Source: Pseudomonas orientalis (GTDB lineage Bacteria > Pseudomonadota > Gammaproteobacteria > Pseudomonadales > Pseudomonadaceae). From it: DNA of 64,000 nt. Below are positions 34,653-45,503 of this stretch, piece after piece (the first letter of the stretch is position 1; each line of letters starts with the position of its first letter). Location of the stretch: the NCBI RefSeq assembly GCF_002934065.1, contig NZ_CP018049.1, positions 5,206,501-5,270,500 of the forward strand, read 5' to 3'. The notes beneath the pieces were generated by a model. The model saw only the letters and a program-made list of their open reading frames with translations, had not been told where the DNA came from and did no database searches. The translations under genes were made by a program, and so were the position numbers.

Positions 34653-34937
34653 CTATAGGCCGCCGGTGGCGTTGAAGCCGACGCCCAGCACGGTCAACAA
34701 CGACAGTGGCAACAGCAGCGTATCGAGCAACGCACTGGCGGGCAGGTCGATATGGGGATAGGTGGGGGCCTCGGCGCCAAACCTGTCCTTGGCACAGCAG
34801 CCGCCGTTGATCGCGTACATATCCAGCCGGGTCCCGGCGTACACCACTGGCGCGCCCGGTTGCGCCGCATCCAGCGTGCGTGCGGTGGCGCAGCCGGTCA
34901 GCTGCAGCACCAGCACAACCCAAAGCGCCTTATTCAT
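34653..34937 (-). CDS. YceK/YidQ-like small lipoprotein
   Basis: A lipoprotein of 94 residues with lipobox QLTGC after a short hydrophobic signal. The mature part has YAGTRLDMYAINGG, YPHIDLPASALLDTLLLPLS and GFNATGG, consistent with the DUF1375/YceK family. ATG 34937 lies inside the end of ubiX (eight-base overlap), so translation is probably coupled. The function is unknown. Confidence 0.8.
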   Translation of the reverse strand: MNKALWVVLVLQLTGCATARTLDAAQPGAPVVYAGTRLDMYAINGGCCAKDRFGAEAPTYPHIDLPASALLDTLLLPLSLLTVLGVGFNATGGL

Positions 34938-35559
34938 CGCCACTCAAGTGATGCTCGCCCCAGCGCGGCAGCATGTCCTGGGGGATGTTCAGCAGGTTGA
35001 GAATACGCGCCACCACAAAGTCCACCAGGTCATCGATGGTTTGCGGCTGGTGATAGAAGCCTGGCGACGCCGGCAAAATGGTCACACCCATGTTCGACAA
35101 CTTGAGCATGTGCTCCAGGTGAATGCTGGAATAAGGCGCCTCGCGTGGCACCAGAATCAACTGGCGCCGCTCTTTCAAGGTGACGTCCGCCGCGCGCTCG
35201 ATCAAGTTGTTGCACGCCCCGGTGGCAATCGCCGACAGGGTGCCGGTGGAGCATGGCACCACCACCATCGCCGCCGGTGCACCAGAGCCGGAAGCGACCG
35301 GCGACATCCAGTCCTCTTTGCCGTACACCTTGATCTGCCCCGCCGCCGCACCGGTGTATTCGGTGAGGAAGGCTTGCATCATCTGCACTTTGGCCGGCAG
35401 CTCCACGTCGGTCTCGGTCGCCAGCACCAACTGCGCCGCCTTGGAGATCAGGAAGTGCACTTCACGGTCTTCACGCACCAGGCAATCGAGCAGGCGCAGG
35501 CCATACGGCGCACCGGACGCACCGGTCATCGCCAGGGTGATACGTTCCGGGCCGCTCAC
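34930..35559 (-). CDS. ubiX: Flavin prenyltransferase UbiX
   Basis: Makes the prenylated FMN cofactor used by UbiD decarboxylase in ubiquinone synthesis. It has 209 residues. The family segments are ITLAMTGASGAPYGLRLLDC, VVPCSTGTLSAIATGACNNL and RRQLILVPREAPYSSIHLEH with LSNMGVTILPASPGFYHQ. It overlaps the mpl stop by four bases (ATGA). Confidence 0.97.
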   Translation of the reverse strand: MSGPERITLAMTGASGAPYGLRLLDCLVREDREVHFLISKAAQLVLATETDVELPAKVQMMQAFLTEYTGAAAGQIKVYGKEDWMSPVASGSGAPAAMVVVPCSTGTLSAIATGACNNLIERAADVTLKERRQLILVPREAPYSSIHLEHMLKLSNMGVTILPASPGFYHQPQTIDDLVDFVVARILNLLNIPQDMLPRWGEHHLSGDE

Positions 35560-36905
35560 TGGAGCGCCTCAGCCAGCTTGCCGTGCAAGCCGCCGAAGCC
35601 GCCATTGCTCATGATCACCACGTGCGTGCCCGGCTTGGCCAGGTGTTTGACGTGCTCGATGATGCCCTCCAGCGAGTCGCATACCTTCGAAGGCACGGTG
35701 CACAGTGCGGCGATAGCCGGCAGGTCCCAGCCGAGGTTGGCGGGTGCGTACCACACCACTTGGTCGGCATCATTCACGCTTTCGGGCAGGCCATCGCGGT
35801 GCGCCCCCAGCTTCATGGAATTGGAGCGCGGCTCAACGATGGCAATGATTTGCGCATCACCGACGCGTTTGCGCAGGCCATCCAGGGTGGTGGCAATCGC
35901 CGTGGGGTGGTGGGCAAAGTCGTCGTAGATGGTAATCCCGTTCACGTCGGCAACCTTTTCCATGCGCCGCTTCACACTCTTGAATGCGCTCAATGCGGCG
36001 ATACCTACGGCCGGCGTCACGCCCACATGCCGCGCGGCCGCCAGGGTCACCAGGGCATTGGCGACGTTATGCTGACCGGTCATGCCCCAGTCGACCACGC
36101 CTTGGGCTTCGCCTTCGAACAGCACTTCAAATTGGGAACCGTCGTCACTGAGCAACTTGACCTGCCATTGCCCGCCGACGCCAGTGGTTTGCACCGGGGT
36201 CCAGCAGCCCATGTCGATCACACGCTGCAAAGCAGGCTCGGTGGTCGGATGGATCACCAGGCCTTCGCTGGGAATGGTGCGCACCAGATGGTGGAATTGC
36301 CGCTCAATGGCCGCCAGATCAGGGAAGATGTCGGCATGATCGAATTCCAGGTTGTTCAGGATCGCCGTGCGCGGACGGTAGTGGACGAACTTGGAGCGCT
36401 TGTCGAAAAAGGCGCTGTCGTATTCATCGGCCTCAATCACGAAAAACGGCGTGTCGCCCAGCCGCGCCGACACCGAGAAATTCTGCGGCACGCCGCCGAT
36501 CAGGAAGCCCGGGCTCATGCCCGCGTGCTCCAGCACCCAGGCCAGCATGCTGCTGGTGGTGGTCTTGCCGTGGGTGCCGGCGACAGCCAATACCCAGCGG
36601 CCCTGCAGCACGTGATCAGCCAGCCACTGGGGACCGGAGACGTAAGGCAAGCCCTTGTTCAGCACGTATTCGACCGCCGGGTTGCCACGCGACATCGCAT
36701 TGCCAATCACCACCAGGTCCGGCACCGGGTCGAACTGCGAAGGATCGTAACCCTGGGTCAGTTCAATTCCTTGCGCCTGCAATTGCGTGCTCATCGGTGG
36801 ATAAACATTGGCATCGGAGCCAGTAACATGATGGCCCAGCTCTTTGGCCAGAACCGCCATCGAACCCATGAACGTGCCGCAGATACCCAGAATATGAATG
36901 TGCAT
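35556..36905 (-). CDS. mpl: Murein tripeptide ligase Mpl
   Basis: Joins recycled L-Ala-gamma-D-Glu-meso-DAP to UDP-MurNAc, saving three Mur ligase steps. It has 449 residues. It starts HIHILGICGTFMGSMAVLAK; the ATP-binding P-loop is VAGTHGKTTTSSMLAWVLEH; IYDDFAHHPTAIATTLDGLR follows near the C-terminal domain. ATG 36905 is the family start. This is a second murein-recycling enzyme in the window besides LdcA. Confidence 0.96.
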   Translation of the reverse strand: MHIHILGICGTFMGSMAVLAKELGHHVTGSDANVYPPMSTQLQAQGIELTQGYDPSQFDPVPDLVVIGNAMSRGNPAVEYVLNKGLPYVSGPQWLADHVLQGRWVLAVAGTHGKTTTSSMLAWVLEHAGMSPGFLIGGVPQNFSVSARLGDTPFFVIEADEYDSAFFDKRSKFVHYRPRTAILNNLEFDHADIFPDLAAIERQFHHLVRTIPSEGLVIHPTTEPALQRVIDMGCWTPVQTTGVGGQWQVKLLSDDGSQFEVLFEGEAQGVVDWGMTGQHNVANALVTLAAARHVGVTPAVGIAALSAFKSVKRRMEKVADVNGITIYDDFAHHPTAIATTLDGLRKRVGDAQIIAIVEPRSNSMKLGAHRDGLPESVNDADQVVWYAPANLGWDLPAIAALCTVPSKVCDSLEGIIEHVKHLAKPGTHVVIMSNGGFGGLHGKLAEALQ

Positions 36906-36977
36906 AGTTGACCTCGTAAACATCGAGGCAGGTTAGCGTAGGGTGGGAAAGTTCGCACGCATTAGCTTAAGGCGAAA

Positions 36978-37003
36978 CGCCCGTCGCGGGGATACGACGG
37001 GCG
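36978..37003 (-). terminator. Hairpin downstream of the accessory gene pair
   Basis: CGCCCGTCG and CGACGGGCG pair over an eight-base loop. On the minus strand TTT follows. It lies about 40 bases past the stop of the gene at 37040-38113 and is a weak intrinsic terminator candidate. Confidence 0.5.
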
Positions 37004-37039
37004 CGCAGGCTGGGTTGACGTGGCGCCGGCCGCCCAGGG

Positions 37040-38113
37040 CTATTGGATAGCCGCCAACCGCCGCGGAGCATGTTCTATCGGCAACACCTCAGTACTGGAC
37101 TCAGGTGAGGGGACGCTGCTGATGGCGCCCAGCAAGGCAGAAAGCGCTGCCATGCGGCTCTCCAAATCTATCACACGCTCCTTGATGTCGTCTTTTTCAG
37201 GCCCCGTGGACGCCGGTTGAAAATCAATTTTCCGGACCTTGGCCTCCTTACCCAACTCCCTCTCGACATAGCCAATCATGGCCTCAAGCGAGTCGAGGCG
37301 CTCGTCCCTGGTTTGCATCACCCATTGCAGGTTCGGCTCGACAAGCTGCTCTCCACGCAGTTTCGACAAGGTGTTCACCAACAGGAAAGTTGCGCTCTGC
37401 GCGTAATCGACGAGCCGCCCTTCTTCGATGCTTTCCGGTGTCACGGGTGCAGGCGCCGGATTGATCAATGGCTTGAGCGCTTCGTTGACACTCCCGACAA
37501 CGACCATGCCGATCGACGTCACAGGTACGCTGATCGCCGTCGTGATCGCTGCGGTCTTGAGCAGGGTCCTGTTGGTCGGCGGCAGCGCAGTCTCTTTGGC
37601 CTTGACCGCCGTCTTGGCATTCTCTTCAAGGGTTCGCGCAGAAAAAGGCTCGACATCCTGCCCATTGACACGGCCCGGACTGGGCTGGCCGAACAGCTGG
37701 TCGCGGATGTGCGCATCCCTGGAGGCTTGCCAGGCTTTTCGTTGTTTTTCGACATACGCGGCCATTTCGGGCGTTTGCCCGGCGCCTGAGGCGGCGTCTC
37801 CCGCCTGCCGGGTGCCACTGGCGTGCCCTGGGCCGTCGAACCCGTTCACTTTGGCGTCCACAAAGCCTTGATCGAACTTTTGGTGGCCTGTCTCCACGCC
37901 ACCGCGTGTTGTGCCTGCGAGGTTGGGCGCGTCAACCCGTGTCGGGCTCGGCATACTCTCTCTGGAAGCGCCCCTCAGAAGGCCGCCAATGACCTCACCT
38001 ACTTTTGAACACTTTATCGTTCGATACGATTTTTCATGATTGATACGCCCTTTGAATACAATCGAAGTGCGGACAGGAAGTAACGCCGTTGTTATTGTTG
38101 TTGAACGTTTCAT
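37040..38113 (-). CDS. Unrecognised protein with one membrane segment, partner of the large toxin-like gene
   Basis: A protein of 357 residues with no family I recognise. The first 26 residues are basic, rich in Ser/Thr, and free of acidic residues (MKRSTTITTALLPVRTSIVF). A glycine- and proline-rich linker follows. A charged helix comes at about 115-140 (PEMAAYVEKQRKAWQASRDA), then a hydrophobic segment at about 185-208 (LKTAAITTAISVPVTSIGMV). The C-terminal coiled-coil-like part has IKERVIDLESRMAALSALLG. ATG 38113 is seven bases from AAGGTG; an earlier ATG is too close. It lies 99 bases downstream of the 1063-residue gene on the same strand and is probably its operon partner. A secreted effector or translocation helper is possible but unproven. 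Confidence 0.75.
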   Translation of the reverse strand: MKRSTTITTALLPVRTSIVFKGRINHEKSYRTIKCSKVGEVIGGLLRGASRESMPSPTRVDAPNLAGTTRGGVETGHQKFDQGFVDAKVNGFDGPGHASGTRQAGDAASGAGQTPEMAAYVEKQRKAWQASRDAHIRDQLFGQPSPGRVNGQDVEPFSARTLEENAKTAVKAKETALPPTNRTLLKTAAITTAISVPVTSIGMVVVGSVNEALKPLINPAPAPVTPESIEEGRLVDYAQSATFLLVNTLSKLRGEQLVEPNLQWVMQTRDERLDSLEAMIGYVERELGKEAKVRKIDFQPASTGPEKDDIKERVIDLESRMAALSALLGAISSVPSPESSTEVLPIEHAPRRLAAIQ

Positions 38114-38212
38114 CGTCATTCACCTTAGTTGGGATAGATACAAACCATTCACGGTCCCTGTCGAATGAATATTAAATAATGGAAACCCTGACTATCTGAA
38201 CACATCCGTGTA

Positions 38213-41200
38213 TCAGCGTTGCAATGCACTCACCGCGCCAAATTGTGCCAACTGAACACCGAACGGCGTTTTAGTGACAACGTTATAGGCATACCAGGCG
38301 CCTTTCTTGAAGACGGCCACGGCAGGTCGCCATACATTGTCCTCAGCTGCGTAAAAAAAACCTTTTACAACATCGCCCTCCTTATAGATTTTAGTGACAT
38401 CATAACTTCCGTAATGGCCTCTTAAACGTGACAACACATCATGACCCTTTTCAACCAGGTACTTCGTATCCTTATAACCGGCGCGTGCACCTTTATTTAA
38501 GTTCTTCGCAATATCGACTGAGTCGGTATAGCCTACGGACGCGCCAACACCCGCCACGACAGCGCTTTTAATTATATTCAGCACACCTCTGCCCGCCTTG
38601 GCGGCTTTGCGCGCGGCATTCGCACCGGGAATGACAAAGCCTAGAATGTCGAACCCGAGATTGAATATCGCCCCGCCGACATCACCTTTGATAGCGTCTT
38701 GAACACCGTCATAAAAAGGCACCAGGCTCAGAAAAAAACCCTTCAGCTCTTCGTCGTAAGCACGCCCTTTTTCAATCTCGGTGACGCCCGCCGCTTCCTT
38801 CTGCGGGCCACGGTAGTCCTTGGTGAAATAACCACCCGCCAGGTGCGCGAGTGCCGCTGATTTATCAGAAAAGTAGTCACCCTGGTTTTTCCCATCGGGT
38901 GCAGGCGAGTCGCGCGTTTTATCCGTTAGCCCATATTGCTTGTAGGTATGCGGCAAACCCGGAATGTAACCTTCGCTCCCCCCGCCAAAATAAGAGCGAT
39001 CATCCAGGTCGATCCGCCCGCCCGGAAAGCCGTCTTCCTTAACGATCTTGCCTTCGGCGGGAAAGTAACTGTAGGCGCTGACAGTGCCGTCAGGCTCCAC
39101 CACTTTCATCAGCAAGCCGTGCCTGCCCTTGAGCGCTTCAAGTTCCTGCGCCGTGGGCGTTGGAGGCAGGCATTCCCTGGGGGTGAACAACCCCGAGGTA
39201 CAGGGCCCGCTCTTGGTATAGGCGCGGGACACCTCAAAAAAACTGACGTCCGATTGGCTGATACGCACCCTGTCCGCCATGGGCAGCAGTGACAGCTGAT
39301 ATTTGAACTGGATAGCCCAGGCACTTTCCTGGACCTTGCGATACTCCTGAAATTTCGCTTTAAATACTTTATTGATGTCAGGGGTCAATTCAGACAGACG
39401 CGACTTCAAACGCTCATAGGGAAAACGCTGCTCATCCTTGGATATCCAATAGTCCGGTTGAATGGGCCCCGTCATATAAATATCCAGCAACGATATCGGC
39501 TTATGCTTCACGGAGGCCTGCTGCATCACCTCGAGCGTCGGGTCCACGTCCGGAAATACCCGTTTCAACTCTGCCAGCGCCAATTCCCGGCGTGTCGTCG
39601 GCGGTGTTTTCATGGCGTTACTCGCCCAACGAAGTTCTTTTTGCTGCTTGTTGAGTGCCTGTTGCGCCTGCTCGGCCTGCACATCCGAATAAGTGTGCGC
39701 CGGGCTGATGTCGATAACGCGGTTGGCGATGCCCCAGGCAATGATCGCATCGCGCGCGGCGAACTTCAGTTGATCCTCATCCTCGGTGGACACCGGTGGC
39801 GTATTACCGAAAGCCATCACTTGGCTGAAGGTCATGTTTGCGGCCGCGCCAGGCACTTGCTGCTCTATGCGAGACACCTCTATACAAAAATTGGTCCAGG
39901 TGTGTGAGCCGTAGACCAAATTAGGCGGGATGTCTTTCACTACAAACTCAGGGGCTGCTGCCGATAATAAAACGCGTGCGGCGACAGCGGCGGCCTCGTT
40001 GCCAACCCGGCCGGTGAGGTGCGCCGTAAAGCGTTTGACGATCTCTGCCGAAGACGCGCCCGCGTTATCCACGCTATACAGGTTGCAGCCCGCCAGGTTG
40101 AACCGCGACTTGCCCAAGCCAGGATCGAGTTCCTGGACCAGCGCTACGCCAAGACTTTCAATCGCGCTCGTGGGTGTGTCGATAACCTTGAGCACCTCCC
40201 GGATCAACTTGCCCAGCCGCAGTGCCTCGGGTGTGCGCAGGAGCTGGTCGAGGGCGATTGACGGATAATCAGCCATGGCCTTTCTGAGGTTGGCTGGAAG
40301 ATGACTGATCAAGCGACTCAAGAGGCTGTCCGTTCCAGGCACGTTCGCCGTACCTGGCGCGATCTGCGCTTTTACAAGCTTTCCCATCTTGCGCAGCGAA
40401 GTAGACGACAGCCCCTGCCCGATGTGCCTTACGCCACCTGAGTCAACGCCCGGCGCCCTGTGTGCCAGGTCAAAGGACAGTGCCGAAGCCAACGCATGAG
40501 CCTGGGCACTGTTCGCGGGCATTTTGTAGCCTTCCAGCTTGAGCATCCGGGCAAGGCTCAACGTTTTGCCCGGCTCTCGATCAAACAATGCAGAGCGAGG
40601 ATCGATGGGCACGTTGCTCTGCTCCAGATCGACACGCCCCTCAGCATCATCGACCAAGGCGTTCAATGCGCTCATCAGCCTGTGCCGATTGGCCTCATCG
40701 CCCAGCGCCTGCCGATGCGCCGCCAGCGCGGGGTCGGAGTGGGTCGACAGGTGACGCTCATCCAGATTGAAGCCGGGATTATCCGTGAACTGTTTGCGGC
40801 GAACGCTGGCTTGGCCGCCGTCAAAAAGATCAGGCTCCTTGTAGAATTGCGCGACCAGCGTCATCGACACGCCGCCCTGTCCGCTCCCTGGGTATCGCAC
40901 CGCTTGACCGTGTTCGGGGGCAAATACCCTGCCCAGGGCCAGGAGCGTGCGGGAGACATCAGACCAGCCTGAATCGTCTGACAGATAAAAGGTTTTGGGC
41001 CGACCGTCTACATAACCTTTTATTTCCCCGCGCGCAGGAATCAGCGTCAGATAGCGCGTATCCAGCCCCTGCTTGTTAGCCCAGGCTGAAAACCCTTCGC
41101 TTTTAAATGCACTGTCCAGTTGGGCATACCAGCGCGCTACCGTCGAGTGCGGTGGGACCTGCACATCGGGTGGCCGGACTGACGTTCTATAACTGCCGTC

Positions 41201-41404
41201 GAGCAATAATGAGGCGAATGAGCTGGCGACCTCGGCATCGGCCTCGGCGCGACTTGTCGAAGGCGTTTCACTTGCTTGAGTCGCGGGACAGTCTTTATCA
41301 ATCGCGGCGCCGCCCAGGTGACTTGCATGGACTTCGCCTTGTTCAGCCAGTGAACTGAAGGACGCTTTTATTGGGCACGCATACGTCATTGGAATACTCA
41401 TCAT
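38213..41404 (-). CDS. Large toxin-like or effector-like protein
   Basis: A protein of 1063 residues. There is no Sec signal. The N-terminus (MSIPMTYACPIKASFSSLAE) has no acidic residue in the first 12 and is serine-rich over the first 50, features described for type III substrates of pseudomonads. The middle is long and mostly polar. Residues about 690-760 hold FKYQLSLLPMADRVRISQSD. Residues about 890-960 hold an amphipathic, weakly hydrophobic stretch (FFLSLVPFYDGVQDAIKGDV, FNLGFDILGFVIPGANAARK). The end has SH3-like VVKGFFYAAEDNVWRPAVAV. The late region resembles large Pseudomonas proteins often annotated as dermonecrotic-toxin-like, from memory and not verified. The start is uncertain between three close ATGs. 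No hrp box is visible upstream. The 180 bases upstream are AT-rich. Confidence 0.75.
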   Translation of the reverse strand: MMSIPMTYACPIKASFSSLAEQGEVHASHLGGAAIDKDCPATQASETPSTSRAEADAEVASSFASLLLDGSYRTSVRPPDVQVPPHSTVARWYAQLDSAFKSEGFSAWANKQGLDTRYLTLIPARGEIKGYVDGRPKTFYLSDDSGWSDVSRTLLALGRVFAPEHGQAVRYPGSGQGGVSMTLVAQFYKEPDLFDGGQASVRRKQFTDNPGFNLDERHLSTHSDPALAAHRQALGDEANRHRLMSALNALVDDAEGRVDLEQSNVPIDPRSALFDREPGKTLSLARMLKLEGYKMPANSAQAHALASALSFDLAHRAPGVDSGGVRHIGQGLSSTSLRKMGKLVKAQIAPGTANVPGTDSLLSRLISHLPANLRKAMADYPSIALDQLLRTPEALRLGKLIREVLKVIDTPTSAIESLGVALVQELDPGLGKSRFNLAGCNLYSVDNAGASSAEIVKRFTAHLTGRVGNEAAAVAARVLLSAAAPEFVVKDIPPNLVYGSHTWTNFCIEVSRIEQQVPGAAANMTFSQVMAFGNTPPVSTEDEDQLKFAARDAIIAWGIANRVIDISPAHTYSDVQAEQAQQALNKQQKELRWASNAMKTPPTTRRELALAELKRVFPDVDPTLEVMQQASVKHKPISLLDIYMTGPIQPDYWISKDEQRFPYERLKSRLSELTPDINKVFKAKFQEYRKVQESAWAIQFKYQLSLLPMADRVRISQSDVSFFEVSRAYTKSGPCTSGLFTPRECLPPTPTAQELEALKGRHGLLMKVVEPDGTVSAYSYFPAEGKIVKEDGFPGGRIDLDDRSYFGGGSEGYIPGLPHTYKQYGLTDKTRDSPAPDGKNQGDYFSDKSAALAHLAGGYFTKDYRGPQKEAAGVTEIEKGRAYDEELKGFFLSLVPFYDGVQDAIKGDVGGAIFNLGFDILGFVIPGANAARKAAKAGRGVLNIIKSAVVAGVGASVGYTDSVDIAKNLNKGARAGYKDTKYLVEKGHDVLSRLRGHYGSYDVTKIYKEGDVVKGFFYAAEDNVWRPAVAVFKKGAWYAYNVVTKTPFGVQLAQFGAVSALQR

Positions 41405-41585
41405 CCACCCTGAATACAGTGTTCAAGCTTCTAAACAACCGAAGCTTCAATGTACTCAATAAGTGGAACAAACATGAAAAATACGCGACATTTAAAATCG
41501 ACATAATATTGCTGAACCCAACAACTTACACACCCCCATTTACTTATTAACCAAGGCACCTGTAAAACTTCAAAACCACTGTAGG

Positions 41586-43505
41586 CTAAACTACCGAACC
41601 TCGTGAAATTTCATACTTGCGCAACTTGCGATACAACGTATTACGGCTGACGCCCAAGTGCGTTGCCGCATGGCTCATATGCCAGTGCTGTTGCTCCAGC
41701 GCGGCCAGCAGGGTTGACCGCTCGGCTTCTTCAAAGGGGGACAGCGAAGAAACACTTGATGGAGCGTCATGGGTAGGTGTGTGACGGATCATCGGCGGTA
41801 AATTTTCCGCAGCGACCTTTCCGTTTTCGCACAGCGCGACCAGCGTGCGCAATACCGTACGCAACTGTCGGACGTTGCCCGGCCAGGCAAACGCCAACAA
41901 CGCGTCGCGCGCAGCCGGCTCCAGGTAGACAGCCTGATCACCGGCTTCCTGTGCCAGCAGCAGGTCCAGCAGCTGTGATTTGTCAGTGCGCTGACGCAAC
42001 GCCGGTAGCGCAACTTCCAGGCCATTGAGCCGATAATACAAATCCTCGCGGAAGCCGCCGTCCTCTACCCGGGCCATTAGGTTGCGGTGGGTAGCACTGA
42101 TAATCCTGACATTTACGGCTCGGGGTTCACCACCGATCGGCACCACCAGGCGGTCTTCCAGCACCCTGAGCAGTCGCGTCTGCAAGGCCAGAGGCATGTC
42201 GCCGATCTCGTCCAGAAACAGCGTGCCGCCATCGGCCTGCTGCAGCTTGCCTTGCATGCCCTCCTTGCGCGCGCCGGTAAAACTGCCGCCGCGATAGCCG
42301 AACAATTCGCTCTCGATCAGGTTTTCCGGGATAGCGGCGCAGTTGAGGGCAACGAAGGGTTTGTCGGCACGCTGGCTGGCCAGATGGACCGCCTTGGCAA
42401 AGGCTTCCTTGCCCGAGCCGGTTTCACCATTGACCAGTAACGGCACATCACGTTCGAACACCCGCACAGACTGGCTGAAAGCCAGCCTCAGCGCCGGGTC
42501 ATCCAGGCAGACGCCGGGCAAGCGCGAACGGCCGGGAACAGTCGGCTCGGCGCTGGGCGCCGGGGCCGGGCGCCCCTGCCCGCGTAACGCCGCGAACAAC
42601 TGGCGGCCATCGCGGGTACGCAACGGCCAGCCGGCCGTGGGGTTGGCGCTGGCGCGCCCCAGCAACTGATCCAGGGAACAGTCGAAAACCGCTTCCACCG
42701 GCTGGCCCAACAAGCCGCCACGCAACTGCCCCAACAGGTTCAGTGCGCTCTGGTTGAGCGCACAGATGCGCCCTTCGCCATCAAACGCCAACAGCCCTTC
42801 ACTGAACAACCCGACCGACTCCGCCTGCAGATGAAAGCGCAACAACCAGTGCTGTTCGAAGTGGCGCAAAAAGTAGCAGCTTTCAATCATCTTGGCCGAC
42901 AGGTTGACCAACGCCATGGTGTGGAACTGACTCTGGCGCGACACGGCTTCGCGGGCCGACGACACATCCAATACCGCCAGCAACTCACCATGGGGGTCGA
43001 ACACCGGGCTCGCCGAACAGGTCAGCCCGGTATGGCGACCGCGAAAGTGCTCGTCACGGTGGATAGTCAGGGATTGGCGCTCGACCAGGCAGGTGCCGAT
43101 GCCATTGGTGCCTTCGCAGGCTTCGCTCCAATCAGCGCCCAACCACAGCCCGGCACGCTCGAAAATCCTGCGTTCGGAGGGCGCGGTGACGCAGTTGAGG
43201 ATCACCCCACGCGCATCGGTGAGCAGCACGGCGTGGCCCGCGCCCGAGAGCTGCTGGTGCAGACTGTTCATTTCGGTGCCGGCGATGTGCAAGACCTGGC
43301 GCAGGCGTTCGCGGCTTTCCAGCAAGCGGTCATGCTCAAGCACGGTGGGAGCGACGGTCAGCGCAGGGTCGAGGTGGTAGTCCTCCAGGCAACGCAACCA
43401 GGAGCGGGCAATGGACGGGTCGCTGCCCGGCCCGTGAGGCGGCTCTTGCCCACGGGTGACGGTGAGCACCTGCTGGGCATGGCGACTGAAATGATCGTTG
43501 TGCAT
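41586..43505 (-). CDS. Sigma-54 activator of the AcoR type (ethanolamine/exaC regulator)
   Basis: A protein of 639 residues. The N-terminal sensory region is GAF-like (GHAVLLTDARGVILNCV, EGTNGIGTCLVERQSLTIHR) with a PAS-like segment (LLAFDGEGRICALNQSALNL). The AAA+ domain has Walker A NGETGSGKEAFAKAVH at about 358, the sigma-54-contacting loop GSFTGARKEG at about 407, and GGTLFLDEIGDMPL. The C-terminal Fis-type helix-turn-helix is SHAATHLGVSRNTLYRKLRK. It diverges from exaC, which has a sigma-54 promoter, and should activate that unit. ATG 43505 fits family length. In P. aeruginosa the equivalent gene controls ethanolamine use. Confidence 0.9.
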   Translation of the reverse strand: MHNDHFSRHAQQVLTVTRGQEPPHGPGSDPSIARSWLRCLEDYHLDPALTVAPTVLEHDRLLESRERLRQVLHIAGTEMNSLHQQLSGAGHAVLLTDARGVILNCVTAPSERRIFERAGLWLGADWSEACEGTNGIGTCLVERQSLTIHRDEHFRGRHTGLTCSASPVFDPHGELLAVLDVSSAREAVSRQSQFHTMALVNLSAKMIESCYFLRHFEQHWLLRFHLQAESVGLFSEGLLAFDGEGRICALNQSALNLLGQLRGGLLGQPVEAVFDCSLDQLLGRASANPTAGWPLRTRDGRQLFAALRGQGRPAPAPSAEPTVPGRSRLPGVCLDDPALRLAFSQSVRVFERDVPLLVNGETGSGKEAFAKAVHLASQRADKPFVALNCAAIPENLIESELFGYRGGSFTGARKEGMQGKLQQADGGTLFLDEIGDMPLALQTRLLRVLEDRLVVPIGGEPRAVNVRIISATHRNLMARVEDGGFREDLYYRLNGLEVALPALRQRTDKSQLLDLLLAQEAGDQAVYLEPAARDALLAFAWPGNVRQLRTVLRTLVALCENGKVAAENLPPMIRHTPTHDAPSSVSSLSPFEEAERSTLLAALEQQHWHMSHAATHLGVSRNTLYRKLRKYEISRGSVV

Positions 43506-43624
43506 GTTCTTATTATTCTCCCTGCGTGAGAACGCCCAGCATCCCCCAGGCACCCGGTCATTGCAATCCCGCGCCGACCCATCGGTCACTGGCTGTACCG
43601 TTTATGGCACACACTGTCACCCGC

Positions 43625-43644
43625 CTGTGTCGATCCGGCCACAG
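43625..43644. promoter_or_regulatory. Candidate activator site upstream of exaC
   Basis: CTGTG-TCGATCCGGC-CACAG is an inverted repeat centred about 60 bases before the sigma-54 -24 box, a plausible binding site for the divergent activator. Confidence 0.35.
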
Positions 43645-43695
43645 TCATGCCTTGTAAACAAAACCAACCCCTTGATTTACCTGGCCCGCACCCAG

Positions 43696-43711
43696 TGGCC
43701 CGACCTTTGCT
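43696..43711 (+). promoter_or_regulatory. Sigma-54 promoter of exaC
   Basis: TGGCCCGACCTTTGCT has the invariant GG and GC separated by exactly ten bases, matching the -24/-12 consensus. It lies 64 bases before the exaC ATG. Confidence 0.8.
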
Positions 43712-43775
43712 CTAGGCTTTATAAAGCGCTTGCCGCGCTGTACTCCGATAAACATAAAAGCAGGAGATGCCCACC

Positions 43776-45296
<1,521 letters not shown>

Positions 45297-45305
45297 CCTA
45301 CAACA

Positions 45306-45342
45306 CCCTCCCACCTTTGCAATGCAATCAAAGGTGGGAGGG
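45306..45342. other. Fourteen-base-pair hairpin after exaC overlapping the REPIN arm
   Basis: CCCTCCCACCTTTG (45306-45319) pairs perfectly with CAAAGGTGGGAGGG (45329-45342) over nine bases, starting ten bases after the exaC stop. Its right side is also the left arm of the following REPIN. Confidence 0.75.
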
Positions 45343-45422
45343 GGCTTGCCCCCGATTGCAGTGGATCAGCCAACACTGAATTGATTGATACACCGCCATC
45401 GGGGGCAAGCCCCCTCCCACAT
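45333..45422. repeat. REPIN h (GI-type)
   Basis: A paired inverted REP between exaC and the permease, standard arm order, with GGTGGGAGG in place of TGTGGGAGG at the left tip. Confidence 0.92.
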
Positions 45423-45503
45423 TTTGGATCTGCATAAGTATTTGCGATGCGCATTCGGCACACAGAGGCCGAGTTAAAACAATAAGAATGAAAGGTACTT
45501 CCC

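Noticed and set aside
41405..41585. hrp-box promoter for the toxin-like gene
   Set aside because: I looked for GGAACC-N15/16-CCACNNA on the minus strand and found none. Only a weak AAGCTTC repeat is present at 41422-41450.
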